Under the pieces are notes generated by a model, which had not been told where the DNA came from, ran no database searches, and was given only the letters and a program-made list of their open reading frames with translations. A DNA stretch of 44,231 nucleotides from assembly GCA_902785055.1 (NCBI GenBank), contig CACZXG010000005.1, positions 1 to 44,231 of the forward strand, read 5' to 3'. Every line of letters begins with the position of its first letter. Within the stretch, counting starts at the first letter, position 1. This document shows, piece by piece, positions 8,953 through 17,048 of the stretch. The stretch comes from an uncultured Lachnospiraceae bacterium (lineage in GTDB: Bacteria; Bacillota; Clostridia; Lachnospirales; Lachnospiraceae). The translations under genes were made by a program, and so were the position numbers.

Positions 8953-9010
8953 AGTCAGGGAACAATGGGTTTCCGGTCAGGAGCCGGAACCTTGTTCCCT
9001 GACTTTTTTC
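8953..9010 (+). terminator. Strong bidirectional terminator
   Basis: AGTCAGGGAACAA (8953-8965) pairs with TTGTTCCCTGACT (8992-9004), with a second GG-TTCCGG stem inside. TTTTTT follows on the plus strand and CTCTTTTTG on the minus strand. It separates the converging lipoprotein and nitroreductase genes. Confidence 0.9.
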
Positions 9011-9019
9011 ACTTCTATC

Positions 9020-9547
9020 TCACTCCAGCCAGTATACCCTGTTCTTCTTCCGCGGCGCCGGACTCGGTATATCACCGTCGATATATCCGACCGCACAGTG
9101 CCCGATGCCTTCCCATTCTCCTTCTATACCGAGCTTTTCCAATATGAATTTATACTCAGGCAGCCAGAATTCCTCCTTGGCTCTGTGGACCCAGATACTG
9201 CCAAGTCCCAGTGAGTGCGCAGCGAGCAGCATATTCCCGATCACAAGGCTTCCGTCATAGAGATGCGTCGGATGGTCTTTATCTCCAAGGACGATTAGGA
9301 TCACCGGCGCGCCGTGAAAAGGATCCGTTTCCTTCTTCATTCCCCCGATCAGGCGGTTTGACTCTGAGAGCATGTCACGGATTTTCTTGTTTGTGACTGC
9401 CAGTATGATCGTTGCCTGTTCTCCCCTGCCGCTGGGAGCATAAAGGCCTGCCTCAATGATCTGTTCGATATCTTCCTTCGGCGGCATTTCCGGCTTGAAA
9501 CTGCGTATGCTCCGGCGCTCCTCCATTGCCCTGATAATATCGTTCAT
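9020..9547 (-). CDS. Nitroreductase-family flavoprotein
   Basis: The 175-residue protein starts with the FMN-phosphate contact RRSIRSF (11-17), followed by APSGRGEQAT, GNMLLAAHSLGLGSIW and a late GYIDGD. These are typical of small NfsB/NADH-oxidase-type nitroreductases, which bind FMN as dimers and use NAD(P)H to reduce nitro compounds, quinones or flavins. The physiological substrate is unknown. The start at 9547 is preceded by GGGAGG; the longer upstream frame lacks a site. A strong promoter (9584-9612) drives it and the terminator at 8953-9010 ends it, so it is monocistronic. Confidence 0.9.
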   Translation of the reverse strand: MNDIIRAMEERRSIRSFKPEMPPKEDIEQIIEAGLYAPSGRGEQATIILAVTNKKIRDMLSESNRLIGGMKKETDPFHGAPVILIVLGDKDHPTHLYDGSLVIGNMLLAAHSLGLGSIWVHRAKEEFWLPEYKFILEKLGIEGEWEGIGHCAVGYIDGDIPSPAPRKKNRVYWLE

Positions 9548-9583
9548 GGTGTGTTCCTCCCTATATAAGATCACTAGTTGATT

Positions 9584-9612
9584 ATTATAAATCTATACAT
9601 CTACCCTATCAA
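9584..9612 (-). promoter_or_regulatory. Promoter of the nitroreductase gene
   Basis: Minus strand TTGATA (9607-9612), a 17-base spacer and TATAAT (9584-9589). This is close to the sigma-A consensus. Confidence 0.75.
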
Positions 9613-9635
9613 AAAATTGTTCTGTTTTCCACCTG

Positions 9636-9675
9636 AAAAAGAGCCCGCAGCAACTGCCTGCGAGCTCTTTTTGGC
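9636..9675 (-). terminator. Terminator of the VTC/DUF4956/beta-helix operon
   Basis: AAAAAGAGC (9636-9644) pairs with GCTCTTTTT (9664-9672), with inner CGCAG/CTGCG. T runs occur on both sides, so it could act in both directions; it lies just after the stop of the 9683-11644 gene. Confidence 0.85.
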
Positions 9676-9682
9676 TATGATC

Positions 9683-11644
9683 TTATCTTTGTCCGTCCGG
9701 TCTCATACCTCCGCCGGGCATTCCGCTCTGACCCATGCCTCCGCCGGGCATTCCGCTCTGACCCATGCCTCCGCCGGGCATTCCTCCTTGCGAGTCTCCA
9801 TAGGTTGTGGAAACATCCTCTAAGGTGATCTCTTCCGAGGTCTGCCCTGTCGAGATAGTGTATGTACCTCCAACCTTCATCTCAGGACAGCTGATCAGTG
9901 CCGAACTGAAGCTGCACGGAACTTCCCAGGACAACAGCACATTTCCGTCCGCATCTGTGACAGTGAGCGTCGTACCGGCTTCCACGATCGAACTCGTATT
10001 ATACAGGATCGATGCCTGGGTAGACGTCGAATCAAATGACTCCGCCATAGAAGACGCTCCACAGGCGATGATGGTCCCTCCTGTGATCTCTGCGACGCCG
10101 CCGCTCTCGCTTGCGTAATCCACGGCGCAGTTGCTTCCGGTTCCCAAAAGACTGATATAGATCGTGCCGCCGCTGATCTTAATATCTCCGTTGGAGTCCA
10201 GTCCGTCAGCGTCCTGACCGACTTCGTTAACGATCCTGATGTTTCCGCCGCTGATCGAGATATAAGTTTCCACATCCTCTGTATCGGCAGAAGACTGTGT
10301 GCTCCCTGAAGCCGTGTCCGTTTCCGGATCAGCCGGCATCCCGCTGCTCATGCTTTCTCCGCTCATATCGGGAGGCGTTGGCATTTCGCCGCTCATGCCT
10401 TCTGTGCCCATGTCGGGAGGCGTCGGCATTTCTCCGCTCATGCCTTCCCCGCCCATGTCGGGAGGCGTCGGCATTTCTCCGCTCATGCCTTCCCCGCTCA
10501 TGTCGGGAGGCGTCGGCCTCTCACCGGTCGTGCCGTCATCCGTTCCGCCGCCGTGCATTCCGCCATGTCCAAATGTGCCGTCGTTCCGGCCTCCGCCCAT
10601 CTGACCGACTCCGCCGAACATGTCGCCGCTGCCGCCGTTGGCGTTAAATCCATCGTCCTCGCAGTTGATAGAAACATCTCCGCCTGACACGTCAATGATC
10701 AGTGCCTCAATTCCTTCATAGCAATCGTTGATCAGGATCGTTCCACTCTGAACAAACACGGAAGCATCTGAATGGATACCATCATCTCCGGCAGAGATAT
10801 TGATCTCTCCTCCTGCCGCTGTGATATCACCTGTGGTGTGAATCCCGTCTCCGGAAGCAGTGATATCCAGTGTTCCGGATTCAATATATAAGTACCCGTT
10901 TTCAACTTCGTTAGATGTCAGAAGGCCATCGTCACCCGCTGTTACCGCGATCGCAGCATCTTTGATCCGAATGCTGTCATTTACGTGGATCGCATCATCC
11001 ACTGCCGATATAGTAATTGTACCGCCGGTGATCACCAAATCATCGTTGGCGGATATTCCATGACTGTACTGTGCAGTCACAGTGAGACTGCCGCTGCCAT
11101 TGATCGTAAGGTCGTCGTGAGCAAAGATAGCGCCGTCCGTTCCATCGCTGAGCGCAGTGTCGGAATAGACCGAGCCGCTTGTCAGTATATTCTGACTGCC
11201 CTCCGCAAGGGTCAGGAATACCTTATCCGCCTGATCCACCTGAATGCAGGCATCGTCGCTGCAGCTGATCTCCACGCCATCAAGGAGGATCCACACTTTT
11301 GAGGAGTCGTGAGCATCTACGATGACGCTTCCATCCTCCAGGCTGCCGCTTAACACGTAACGTCCTGCTTCAGCGATCACGACGTTCCCGTCATAGACAT
11401 AGGCCCCGTTGCCCGAGATGGACGCGCCGTCTCCGGTAAGTGCGATCACTGCCGCGCCGGCAGTGTCCCAGGAACCGTTCTGATCATTAGCGGTGAAGTA
11501 CGCGGAATCAGAGTTCTGCTCCGCGTCCTCATCCACGATCTTTGTGATCCCCAGTGCTTCTCCGTTCATGAACAGGACTGTCAGCACGAGGCTGCATATA
11601 ACGATGGCAACGCAGATCTTATCAAGAGTATTGTGCGTTGACAT
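9683..11644 (-). CDS. Cell-surface beta-helix protein, carbohydrate-binding DUF4353 (Cthe_2159) type
   Basis: The 653 residues begin with a membrane segment (about 10-28) and no wall-sorting motif. Residues about 60-330 and 470-600 are short repeats rich in Gly, Asp, Ser, Ile and Thr (DDLTINGSGSLTV, AVDDAIHVND, AGDDGIHSDA) that read as rungs of a right-handed beta-helix, as in the Cthe_2159 pectin/cellulose-binding family. A linker holds four 15-residue Met/Pro-rich repeats (EMPTPPDM...GEGMSG), and the C-terminus has PGGGMGQSGM repeats. The protein is probably exposed outside the cell. It is last in an operon after VTC and DUF4956 genes, 19 bases after the latter. GAGGATTAT precedes the ATG. 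Confidence 0.85.
   Translation of the reverse strand: MSTHNTLDKICVAIVICSLVLTVLFMNGEALGITKIVDEDAEQNSDSAYFTANDQNGSWDTAGAAVIALTGDGASISGNGAYVYDGNVVIAEAGRYVLSGSLEDGSVIVDAHDSSKVWILLDGVEISCSDDACIQVDQADKVFLTLAEGSQNILTSGSVYSDTALSDGTDGAIFAHDDLTINGSGSLTVTAQYSHGISANDDLVITGGTITISAVDDAIHVNDSIRIKDAAIAVTAGDDGLLTSNEVENGYLYIESGTLDITASGDGIHTTGDITAAGGEINISAGDDGIHSDASVFVQSGTILINDCYEGIEALIIDVSGGDVSINCEDDGFNANGGSGDMFGGVGQMGGGRNDGTFGHGGMHGGGTDDGTTGERPTPPDMSGEGMSGEMPTPPDMGGEGMSGEMPTPPDMGTEGMSGEMPTPPDMSGESMSSGMPADPETDTASGSTQSSADTEDVETYISISGGNIRIVNEVGQDADGLDSNGDIKISGGTIYISLLGTGSNCAVDYASESGGVAEITGGTIIACGASSMAESFDSTSTQASILYNTSSIVEAGTTLTVTDADGNVLLSWEVPCSFSSALISCPEMKVGGTYTISTGQTSEEITLEDVSTTYGDSQGGMPGGGMGQSGMPGGGMGQSGMPGGGMRPDGQR
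9708..9786. repeat. Perfect 30-base tandem repeat in the 3' end of the beta-helix gene
   Basis: Units start at 9708, 9738 and 9768, the third incomplete. They encode the PGGGMGQSGM decapeptide repeats. The first two copies are identical at the DNA level, which points to recent expansion. Confidence 0.9.
10350..10520. repeat. Four 45-base tandem repeats encoding the Met/Pro linker
   Basis: Each unit encodes a 15-residue PTPPDM-GEGMSGEM module. Copies differ at a few bases, so they are older than the 9708 repeats. Confidence 0.85.
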
Positions 11645-11663
11645 ATAATCCTCACTTCCCGGA

Positions 11664-12335
11664 TCAGCCCATGTAGTCGCCGTTATAGCTGACGAGCACC
11701 GCGCTGTTCACTCCCTCGATCTGGGCCAGTTCGTTAACGAAATCTGTATTGTCATCCTTGAGTCTGATCTCAAGATTCAGTTCCACACTGCCTCTGCGAG
11801 CGGTCTTACTCTTCACACTGCACTTATTTGTCTTCTCTTTGAGGTATGTCACTGCCTTCTCCTCACTCGCGTGATCATTGCAGTCCAGGACCACGATATA
11901 AGGATGTGTGTTCTCTTTACGCTTTGCGAAGAAGAGAATGATGAGACCGATGAACACACTGCCGAACACTGCCAGCGGGATCATTCCTGCCGCCAGCACT
12001 ATGCCGGCCGCAATGGACCAGAACAGGAACGCGATGTCGAGCGGTTCCTTAATTGCTGTCCTGAAACGGACGATGGACAATGCACCGACCATACCAAGGG
12101 AGAGGACTACGTTGCTGGTCACTGCCAGGATCACGAGTGTTGTGATCATTGTGAGTGCCACCAGAGTCACTCCGAAAGTGGAGGAGTACATAACTCCCGC
12201 GTAGGTCATTTTATAGATCAGATAGATGAACACGCCCACGGCAAATGCCAGAAGGAGCGCAAGCACCATGTCGAACATGCTGACCGCTGTTACATTCGCA
12301 AGAAAACTTGATTTGAAAATATCCGAAAATGTCAT
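11664..12335 (-). CDS. DUF4956 integral membrane protein
   Basis: The 223 residues have about four membrane helices (roughly 18-42, 50-80, 97-118 and 120-137) with the DUF4956 hallmark GMVGALSIVRFRTAIKEP between helices. A soluble C-terminal region of about 85 residues follows (YIVVLDCNDH, SVELNLEIRLKD, GVNSAVLVSYNGD), probably a small alpha/beta domain. The biochemical function of the family is unknown. It stands between the VTC-domain gene (50 bases upstream) and the beta-helix gene (19 bases downstream); this trio is a recurrent arrangement in clostridia as I recall, which suggests one membrane-linked process. Confidence 0.88.
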   Translation of the reverse strand: MTFSDIFKSSFLANVTAVSMFDMVLALLLAFAVGVFIYLIYKMTYAGVMYSSTFGVTLVALTMITTLVILAVTSNVVLSLGMVGALSIVRFRTAIKEPLDIAFLFWSIAAGIVLAAGMIPLAVFGSVFIGLIILFFAKRKENTHPYIVVLDCNDHASEEKAVTYLKEKTNKCSVKSKTARRGSVELNLEIRLKDDNTDFVNELAQIEGVNSAVLVSYNGDYMG

Positions 12336-12385
12336 TTTTTGTCCCTCATTTCTTTATATTTGAACCGTCTTTGCGGTTTCTTTCT

Positions 12386-13078
12386 TTAGTCGTAAATTCT
12401 GCACTGCGCATACTTAGAAAACGCGCAGACTCTTCTTCCGGGTGTCTGCACCGCGTCTCTGATGATCGAGGGCAGATAGGCGTCCCATTTCACTTCCAGG
12501 ATGATCCCCGAATCTCCCGCCGGAACCGTAACACAGTCGGGATCCAGGAAATCCGTACATCCAAGGCCAGTCCGGATGTCGTAATCAAATGTGACTCTCA
12601 CATTGCCGGGCCTGTAAATAAAAGGCTCTCTGGTGTAATCGACGATCGTCATCGGTCTCATTCCCTGGTACCGCATCTTGCAGTACAGTTCCTGGATCAG
12701 GGAGTGGGGCGAATGGAGCATCCAGTCGATATCTCCGTCCACGATCTTCTGCGCTTCCTCTACGGTCAGGGGCGCTGAATATTTAGTTCCCAGCCCGTTC
12801 AGTTTGCTCTTCTTCTCAAGGTGGATCACCGCCGACGGATCGCCGTTGTAATAGCGGATCCGGAATTTCTCTCTCCGGTTCACGCCGTCGACCTTTTCCC
12901 TTAGCGCCTTGTCATTTAAATTGTCAAAATACAGACTTCGTATCAGATATTTGCCGTCCACAGCGTGCGGATCCGGCTCGGCAACCGCTCTGAGTCTCTG
13001 CCTGATGGAAATCAGGTCCGACCAGTTGATCTCGTGTTTCCACTCGTGGCGGTAATGGATCTCTTTATTGTTTTCCAT
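12386..13078 (-). CDS. VTC-domain protein (polyphosphate polymerase-like)
   Basis: The 230-residue protein is a triphosphate-tunnel fold of the VTC type. Tunnel-lining charged strands are visible: EWKHEI (12-17), IRSLYFDN (46-53), REKFRIRYYNGD (69-80), HLEKKSKLNG (87-96), MTIVDYTREPF and ILEVKWDAYLP. In yeast VTC this domain polymerises ATP gamma-phosphate into polyphosphate; in bacteria the activity is unproven, so polyphosphate synthesis is inference. It has no membrane segment, and the DUF4956 partner may supply one. The start ATG at 13078 has GAGAGG about ten bases upstream; the upstream GTG and ATG sit too close to that site. Confidence 0.86.
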   Translation of the reverse strand: MENNKEIHYRHEWKHEINWSDLISIRQRLRAVAEPDPHAVDGKYLIRSLYFDNLNDKALREKVDGVNRREKFRIRYYNGDPSAVIHLEKKSKLNGLGTKYSAPLTVEEAQKIVDGDIDWMLHSPHSLIQELYCKMRYQGMRPMTIVDYTREPFIYRPGNVRVTFDYDIRTGLGCTDFLDPDCVTVPAGDSGIILEVKWDAYLPSIIRDAVQTPGRRVCAFSKYAQCRIYD

Positions 13079-13190
13079 CTGTATCATCACCTCTCTTTCC
13101 TTTGTCCTGGCTCATTATTTCATGCGAAACTTAGCCAAAACTTAGAAATCCGATAAGTTTAAAAGTTTTTTCAAAAAATCGCAGTCCACA

Positions 13191-13224
13191 TAAAAAGAGT
13201 CAAAGGGGCAGGCCCCTCTGACTC
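13191..13224 (-). terminator. Terminator after the P-loop/CYTH gene
   Basis: GAGTCA (13197-13202) and AGGGGC (13104-13109 plus 100, i.e. 13204-13209) pair with GCCCCT (13212-13217) and TGACTC (13219-13224). On the minus strand TTTTTA follows. It isolates the CYTH gene from the VTC operon. Confidence 0.88.
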
Positions 13225-13232
13225 GCCTGTTG

Positions 13233-14327
13233 CTATTTCGGTCTGTGTTTTGCCAGTGCCGCGTTCTTATATTCCGGATCATCGGTCACTTCTTTGATCA
13301 CTTTGATCTGCTCCGGGAAGAAGACCTCATCGCTCACATCGTACATTTCTATCGCAGCGAGGGCTTTATCCTTCCAGAAGGGGTACACATCTATCTGGAA
13401 ATACTGGTTATTATAAGCAAGGCAGTACCTTTCCTTTCGGATCCTGCCCAGGGAGGCATCCGCGTTCATGATCAGGTTCAGATACTCGTTTTCCGAGATC
13501 CTTCTCTCTGTCTTGAGATGCTTGTGCTCGTTGATCCTGATCTTTCTGGTCAGGTAATAGATATAATGGCCGTCGCTGCCGCGCTGGCGGACCCGGATCT
13601 CCTCATTTTCATCCACTTTGAGATAAATCTGTATGATATCCACCTTCTCGCAGCTGGGGATCGATTGCAGCCATTCGAGATCCGGATACTCAATAAGGTA
13701 TTTGCGCTCGATCTCAAAGGGTGCGGGCTCTCCGAGGAAGGAACTGATCTCCGCGATCAGACGCCTCATCTTGTCTGTGAAATCCGTGGAGTTGTCGATT
13801 ACCCGCAAATGGGGATGGCCGGTCCAGGATTCTATGAACTTGTCGTCCATGGCAGCCGCTTCTTCCACAGTCTCGATCCTTGCCGAATTGTTGGAGTTTG
13901 TATAGAATTCCTCAGCTCCCTTTGCTGCGGTCACCAGATGAAAGACCGCGTCGTACTGATCCCGCAGCTCCACTTCGCTTGCGCCGACAGACCTGCAGAC
14001 AGACTCAAATGTAGCCTCGTCCATATATACCTTATTATCGAGGGCTGCCCTGTCACATACGATCAGGATCTTATCCTTCTTCATTACCTTCGCGGCCTGC
14101 TCAAAGACTTTCTCCTTGTCAAGCTGAAAACGCATATGGCAGTGCTGGTAATCCGAGTTTGTTTTACAGGTCCAGGGGGCTACGCCTCCGGTGATCAGCT
14201 CAGTTGCTGTCTCCGGTACGAACAGGACGTCGTATCCTCTCTCCCTGAAAGCATTGCTGATCCAGTTCATCGCGGTGGTCTTACCCGCGCAGGGTCCACC
14301 TGTGTTCACTATTTTGCTGATATCCAT
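13233..14327 (-). CDS. P-loop ATPase fused to a CYTH (triphosphate-tunnel) domain
   Basis: Residues 1-195 form a NadR/AAA_28-like nucleoside kinase fold with Walker A GGPCAGKT (10-17), FVPETATELI and a Walker B-like ILIVCDRAALD (88-97). Residues 204-360 form a CYTH domain: FEIERKYL (204-211), EEIRVRQRG, LTRKIR, KTERRIS, RIRKERY and YFQIDVYPF, all alternating charged residues that line a triphosphate tunnel. CYTH enzymes include thiamine triphosphatases, tripolyphosphatases and class IV cyclases; the P-loop half may phosphorylate or sense a nucleotide. The exact reaction is unknown. AAGGAGA before ATG 14327 defines the start. It is monocistronic between its own promoter and terminator. Confidence 0.87.
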   Translation of the reverse strand: MDISKIVNTGGPCAGKTTAMNWISNAFRERGYDVLFVPETATELITGGVAPWTCKTNSDYQHCHMRFQLDKEKVFEQAAKVMKKDKILIVCDRAALDNKVYMDEATFESVCRSVGASEVELRDQYDAVFHLVTAAKGAEEFYTNSNNSARIETVEEAAAMDDKFIESWTGHPHLRVIDNSTDFTDKMRRLIAEISSFLGEPAPFEIERKYLIEYPDLEWLQSIPSCEKVDIIQIYLKVDENEEIRVRQRGSDGHYIYYLTRKIRINEHKHLKTERRISENEYLNLIMNADASLGRIRKERYCLAYNNQYFQIDVYPFWKDKALAAIEMYDVSDEVFFPEQIKVIKEVTDDPEYKNAALAKHRPK

Positions 14328-14370
14328 TATCTTCTCCTTGGCTTCAGATTCACAGTTGCTCACAAGTATT

Positions 14371-14400
14371 AGTATAGCAGAAACAAGGCCTCGATTTGCA
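14371..14400 (-). promoter_or_regulatory. Extended -10 promoter of the P-loop/CYTH gene
   Basis: Minus strand TGCTATACT with the -10 hexamer at 14371-14376. TTGCAA lies 19 bases upstream, longer than ideal, but the TGn extension compensates. Confidence 0.6.
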
Positions 14401-14455
14401 AAAAAAGAGGCTGTGAAGCCCCGGAGATCAATCTTTTCCGTTTCTTCACAGCCTT
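14400..14455 (-). terminator. Terminator after the OB-fold-like lipoprotein gene
   Basis: An 11-base stem, AGGCTGTGAAG (14408-14418) with CTTCACAGCCT (14444-14454), followed on the minus strand by CTTTTTTT. The loop is 25 bases. Confidence 0.87.
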
Positions 14456-14488
14456 CTGTTCAATATTAATGTGTTATTCTCTTACATT

Positions 14489-15325
14489 TTACTGGGCAAG
14501 AACCGCAGTGATGTGCGGGTTAGGTCCCTCGTACCAGTACAGGAAGCCCTCAAGGTCGATCACATCACCAATGTGGAAGTCCTTGACTGCCTTGTAGATG
14601 TCGGTGTCAGGTCCGCAGAGATAGGACTCTACCGTGAAGGTATATGTCTGATCGTTTACGGAAACGTTGAAGTAAAGGTCATCGCCTTCAGCACCGGAAC
14701 CGTCCCAGTTGTACTGGAAAGCAGCTGTGCCGTCCTCTCCGATGGGCTCAACTTTCACGCCTTTGAAGACAACTTTCTTGTTCTGCTTGCTGATCAGTTC
14801 GTCTGTACCGAGAAGAGCAGTGACGTCTTCGGGCTCCGCGATGTATTCGCCGTCCTCAAACTGCCAGATCGCGTCGATAACTTCAACCTCGCCTGACCAC
14901 TCAGTCTTGTAGCCTTTGGCTTTGATAAATTTGCCGACTTCGATCAGTTCATATTCTTTCTCTGTGCAGGGAAGCTCATAGAGGAAATACGCGCCGCCGG
15001 TCTCGTCCTGCAGATAAACGTTTGCAACGCCTTTCTCCGCGTAATAAGCCTGCTTGGCCTGAACAGCGCCCTTGATCACGACTTCGGCGTCGACCGCAGC
15101 CGCGGCATAGTCTTCGTAAGTCATCGGATCTTCGGGTACATTCATCTCTGTTTCCGCGGTCTCTTCGACCACTTCAGTCTCAACGGTCTCCTTCTCCTCT
15201 TCCTTCTTCTCTTCCTGCGCAGCCTCTTCCTTCGGGGCGCTTGCAGCATTATTGCTTCCGCCGCCGCAAGCAACTGACATCGCCATTATGGCGCCTGTTA
15301 ACAGGATCACTAATGCCTTTTTCAT
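14489..15325 (-). CDS. Secreted lipoprotein with an OB-fold-like region
   Basis: The 278 residues start with a lipoprotein signal (MKKALVILL...SVAC, Cys20). A Glu/Lys/Thr-rich linker follows (about 25-65), then a beta-rich domain: VVIKGAVQA, NVYLQDETGGAYFLYEL, GKFIKAKGYKTEWSGEVEVID. That pattern of 'ligand-gly-gly, then a G-K-K-G-x strand' resembles bacterial OB-fold domains in secreted proteins. A second beta region ends with IGDVIDLEGFLYWYEG, which may repeat the fold. The role is unknown. AAAGGAGAG before ATG 15325 sets the start. It lies just downstream of the sugar-binding protein gene but has its own extended -10 promoter. Confidence 0.78.
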   Translation of the reverse strand: MKKALVILLTGAIMAMSVACGGGSNNAASAPKEEAAQEEKKEEEKETVETEVVEETAETEMNVPEDPMTYEDYAAAAVDAEVVIKGAVQAKQAYYAEKGVANVYLQDETGGAYFLYELPCTEKEYELIEVGKFIKAKGYKTEWSGEVEVIDAIWQFEDGEYIAEPEDVTALLGTDELISKQNKKVVFKGVKVEPIGEDGTAAFQYNWDGSGAEGDDLYFNVSVNDQTYTFTVESYLCGPDTDIYKAVKDFHIGDVIDLEGFLYWYEGPNPHITAVLAQ

Positions 15326-15414
15326 AACTTTTCTCTCCTTTTTTCCGCATCCTGCGTGGGATGCTGTTTGCAAGATACAAACTGCAGCGGATCCGGTTGT
15401 CCGGGTCCATTTCT

Positions 15415-15423
15415 ATTATAGCA
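15415..15423 (-). promoter_or_regulatory. Extended -10 promoter of the lipoprotein gene
   Basis: Minus strand TGCTATAAT, with the -10 hexamer at 15415-15420, lies 90 bases before the lipoprotein start. It allows expression independent of the ABC transporter operon. No strong -35 is present. Confidence 0.55.
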
Positions 15424-15449
15424 AATCTCGTCAAAATATCATCCGTTTC

Positions 15450-17048
15450 TTATTTTTGGGATTTCCGCATCCTTTCGCGCAGGTAGTAGATACCGATAAG
15501 GATCCATGTGACAGCCAAAGTGGCGATCAGCGCCTTGGAGGCAGTCGGCAGAGGACCCATATCCTCCTTCGAGCCGCTTCCCATCCCCGTGGTCTGATCG
15601 AGCCGGTACAGAGCCGTGACGTCGTCAAACAACGCGTCCAGATAGGCGTCGTCGACCGTTTTCTTTCTGCGGACGGATTTTGCAACATCCTCGATCAGTT
15701 GTCCCGCGGCGTCACGAAGTGATGTGGAGCCGTTGAACACAGGCGTGACAAAGGTGTACTGCACGTTGTCGATCAGAAGCTTTGACGCCTTGATCTTGAC
15801 GTCATAGTGCAGGTCGTTGTCTTCCCCCATCCTTGACAGATAATCCTGATACGCCTCTGCCTCCATTGCCTTTGTTGTGACCGGCACATATCCTTCCGTC
15901 TGTGCGTAGGCAATCTGCACGTCGTTACTGATAAGGTACTGGGTAAAGAGCCAGGAGGCCAGGACGACCTGGGGATCTTCTTTGTTGAATATACAAACGG
16001 AAGGTCCCTGTGAGATCATCTTGGGATTCCCCGGATCATACTGGGGGAACATTCTGACTTCCGTCTCAAACTCGACGAACTTATCCTTGCTGATATCCGA
16101 GAGGGGCGCGTGGCTCCCCATCCAGGTTGCACCGGCAGTGGAGTCGATCGCGAATATACACTGACCGGCATCCAGGAAGTTAGCAGGATAACTCGATATT
16201 TTGAACGTGGAAAAAGCGCCCGTCTTCGCGTGCTCCGCCACTGTCTTTAAGATCTCTCTGGTAGTATCGTTGAACAGCTGAACTTCCCCCTGGTCCGTGG
16301 AATATCCCGCATCAAGCTCCTTGAGCATCTGGATCATCATATTGTCGGTGGACTTGTCAATGAAGGGGATCATGACTTTCTGTCCGTTGACTGCGAAATT
16401 CCCGGCGGCATCTTTGGCCATAGCGGCTTCGGACACTTCCCACACAAAGTCCCAGGTCAGGACGTCCGGAAGCTCATAGCCCAGTTTCTCAACAAATGTC
16501 TTATTGACATAGCAGGCCTCTGTAGAACGCATGTAAGGAAGCGCGTAGTATGTACCGCCGATCGAGCATTCCGAGAGAAACTGCGGCACTACCTCATCCT
16601 TCGAGGGACCGTCGAATTTAAGTTCACTTCCCGCAAGTCCGTACTTGCTGTCTGAGATCAGCGAATCCAGCGGCACCACAACATTGTCGCCGGTCATATA
16701 AGTCGCGATGTGGTCCGGGTAGGTGATACAGACGTTGGGCGTCGTGTTGGTGGAAATATTCGTAATGACGTCGTTGTATATTTTGCCATAGTCCGTGTAC
16801 AGGCGCATGTTGACATCGATATTCGGGTAGAGCGCCTCAAAATCCCTGATCGCTTTCTCGTAGATCTGCGTCTGCGTCTTGTTGGTGTCATTTTTGGCCC
16901 AGAAGGTCAGTTCGATCTTTTTGCTTTCGTCGAGCTGCTCCGGCACTGCGAACTCAGCTCTCCCCTTTGAGCCGTGGCAGCCGGTCAGAAGGGTTCCGGC
17001 AAGGATGCAGACAGCAGCAAATACTGCGGTTTTTCTGAAAATTCTCAT
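15450..17048 (-). CDS. Sugar ABC transporter substrate-binding protein with membrane anchors at both ends
   Basis: The 532-residue protein is a family 1 (CUT1) solute-binding protein. The signal has a good lipobox, LLTGC, with Cys24. The mature part begins with ELTFWAKNDTNKTQ and contains PYMRSTEACYVNKTFVEKLG and GQGPSVCIF-like binding-protein blocks. Unlike ordinary members (about 400-450 residues), it ends with a hydrophobic helix (about 506-522) followed by RERMRKSQK, predicting a second membrane anchor. It would capture an oligosaccharide or glycerol-phosphate-like ligand for the two permeases. The start overlaps the upstream permease stop in ATGA, indicating translational coupling. It is the last gene of the long operon. 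Confidence 0.9.
   Translation of the reverse strand: MRIFRKTAVFAAVCILAGTLLTGCHGSKGRAEFAVPEQLDESKKIELTFWAKNDTNKTQTQIYEKAIRDFEALYPNIDVNMRLYTDYGKIYNDVITNISTNTTPNVCITYPDHIATYMTGDNVVVPLDSLISDSKYGLAGSELKFDGPSKDEVVPQFLSECSIGGTYYALPYMRSTEACYVNKTFVEKLGYELPDVLTWDFVWEVSEAAMAKDAAGNFAVNGQKVMIPFIDKSTDNMMIQMLKELDAGYSTDQGEVQLFNDTTREILKTVAEHAKTGAFSTFKISSYPANFLDAGQCIFAIDSTAGATWMGSHAPLSDISKDKFVEFETEVRMFPQYDPGNPKMISQGPSVCIFNKEDPQVVLASWLFTQYLISNDVQIAYAQTEGYVPVTTKAMEAEAYQDYLSRMGEDNDLHYDVKIKASKLLIDNVQYTFVTPVFNGSTSLRDAAGQLIEDVAKSVRRKKTVDDAYLDALFDDVTALYRLDQTTGMGSGSKEDMGPLPTASKALIATLAVTWILIGIYYLRERMRKSQK

Noticed and set aside
9708-9786. Tandem repeats considered as a CRISPR-like array
   Set aside because: Units are contiguous with no spacers and are in frame within a protein-coding gene.
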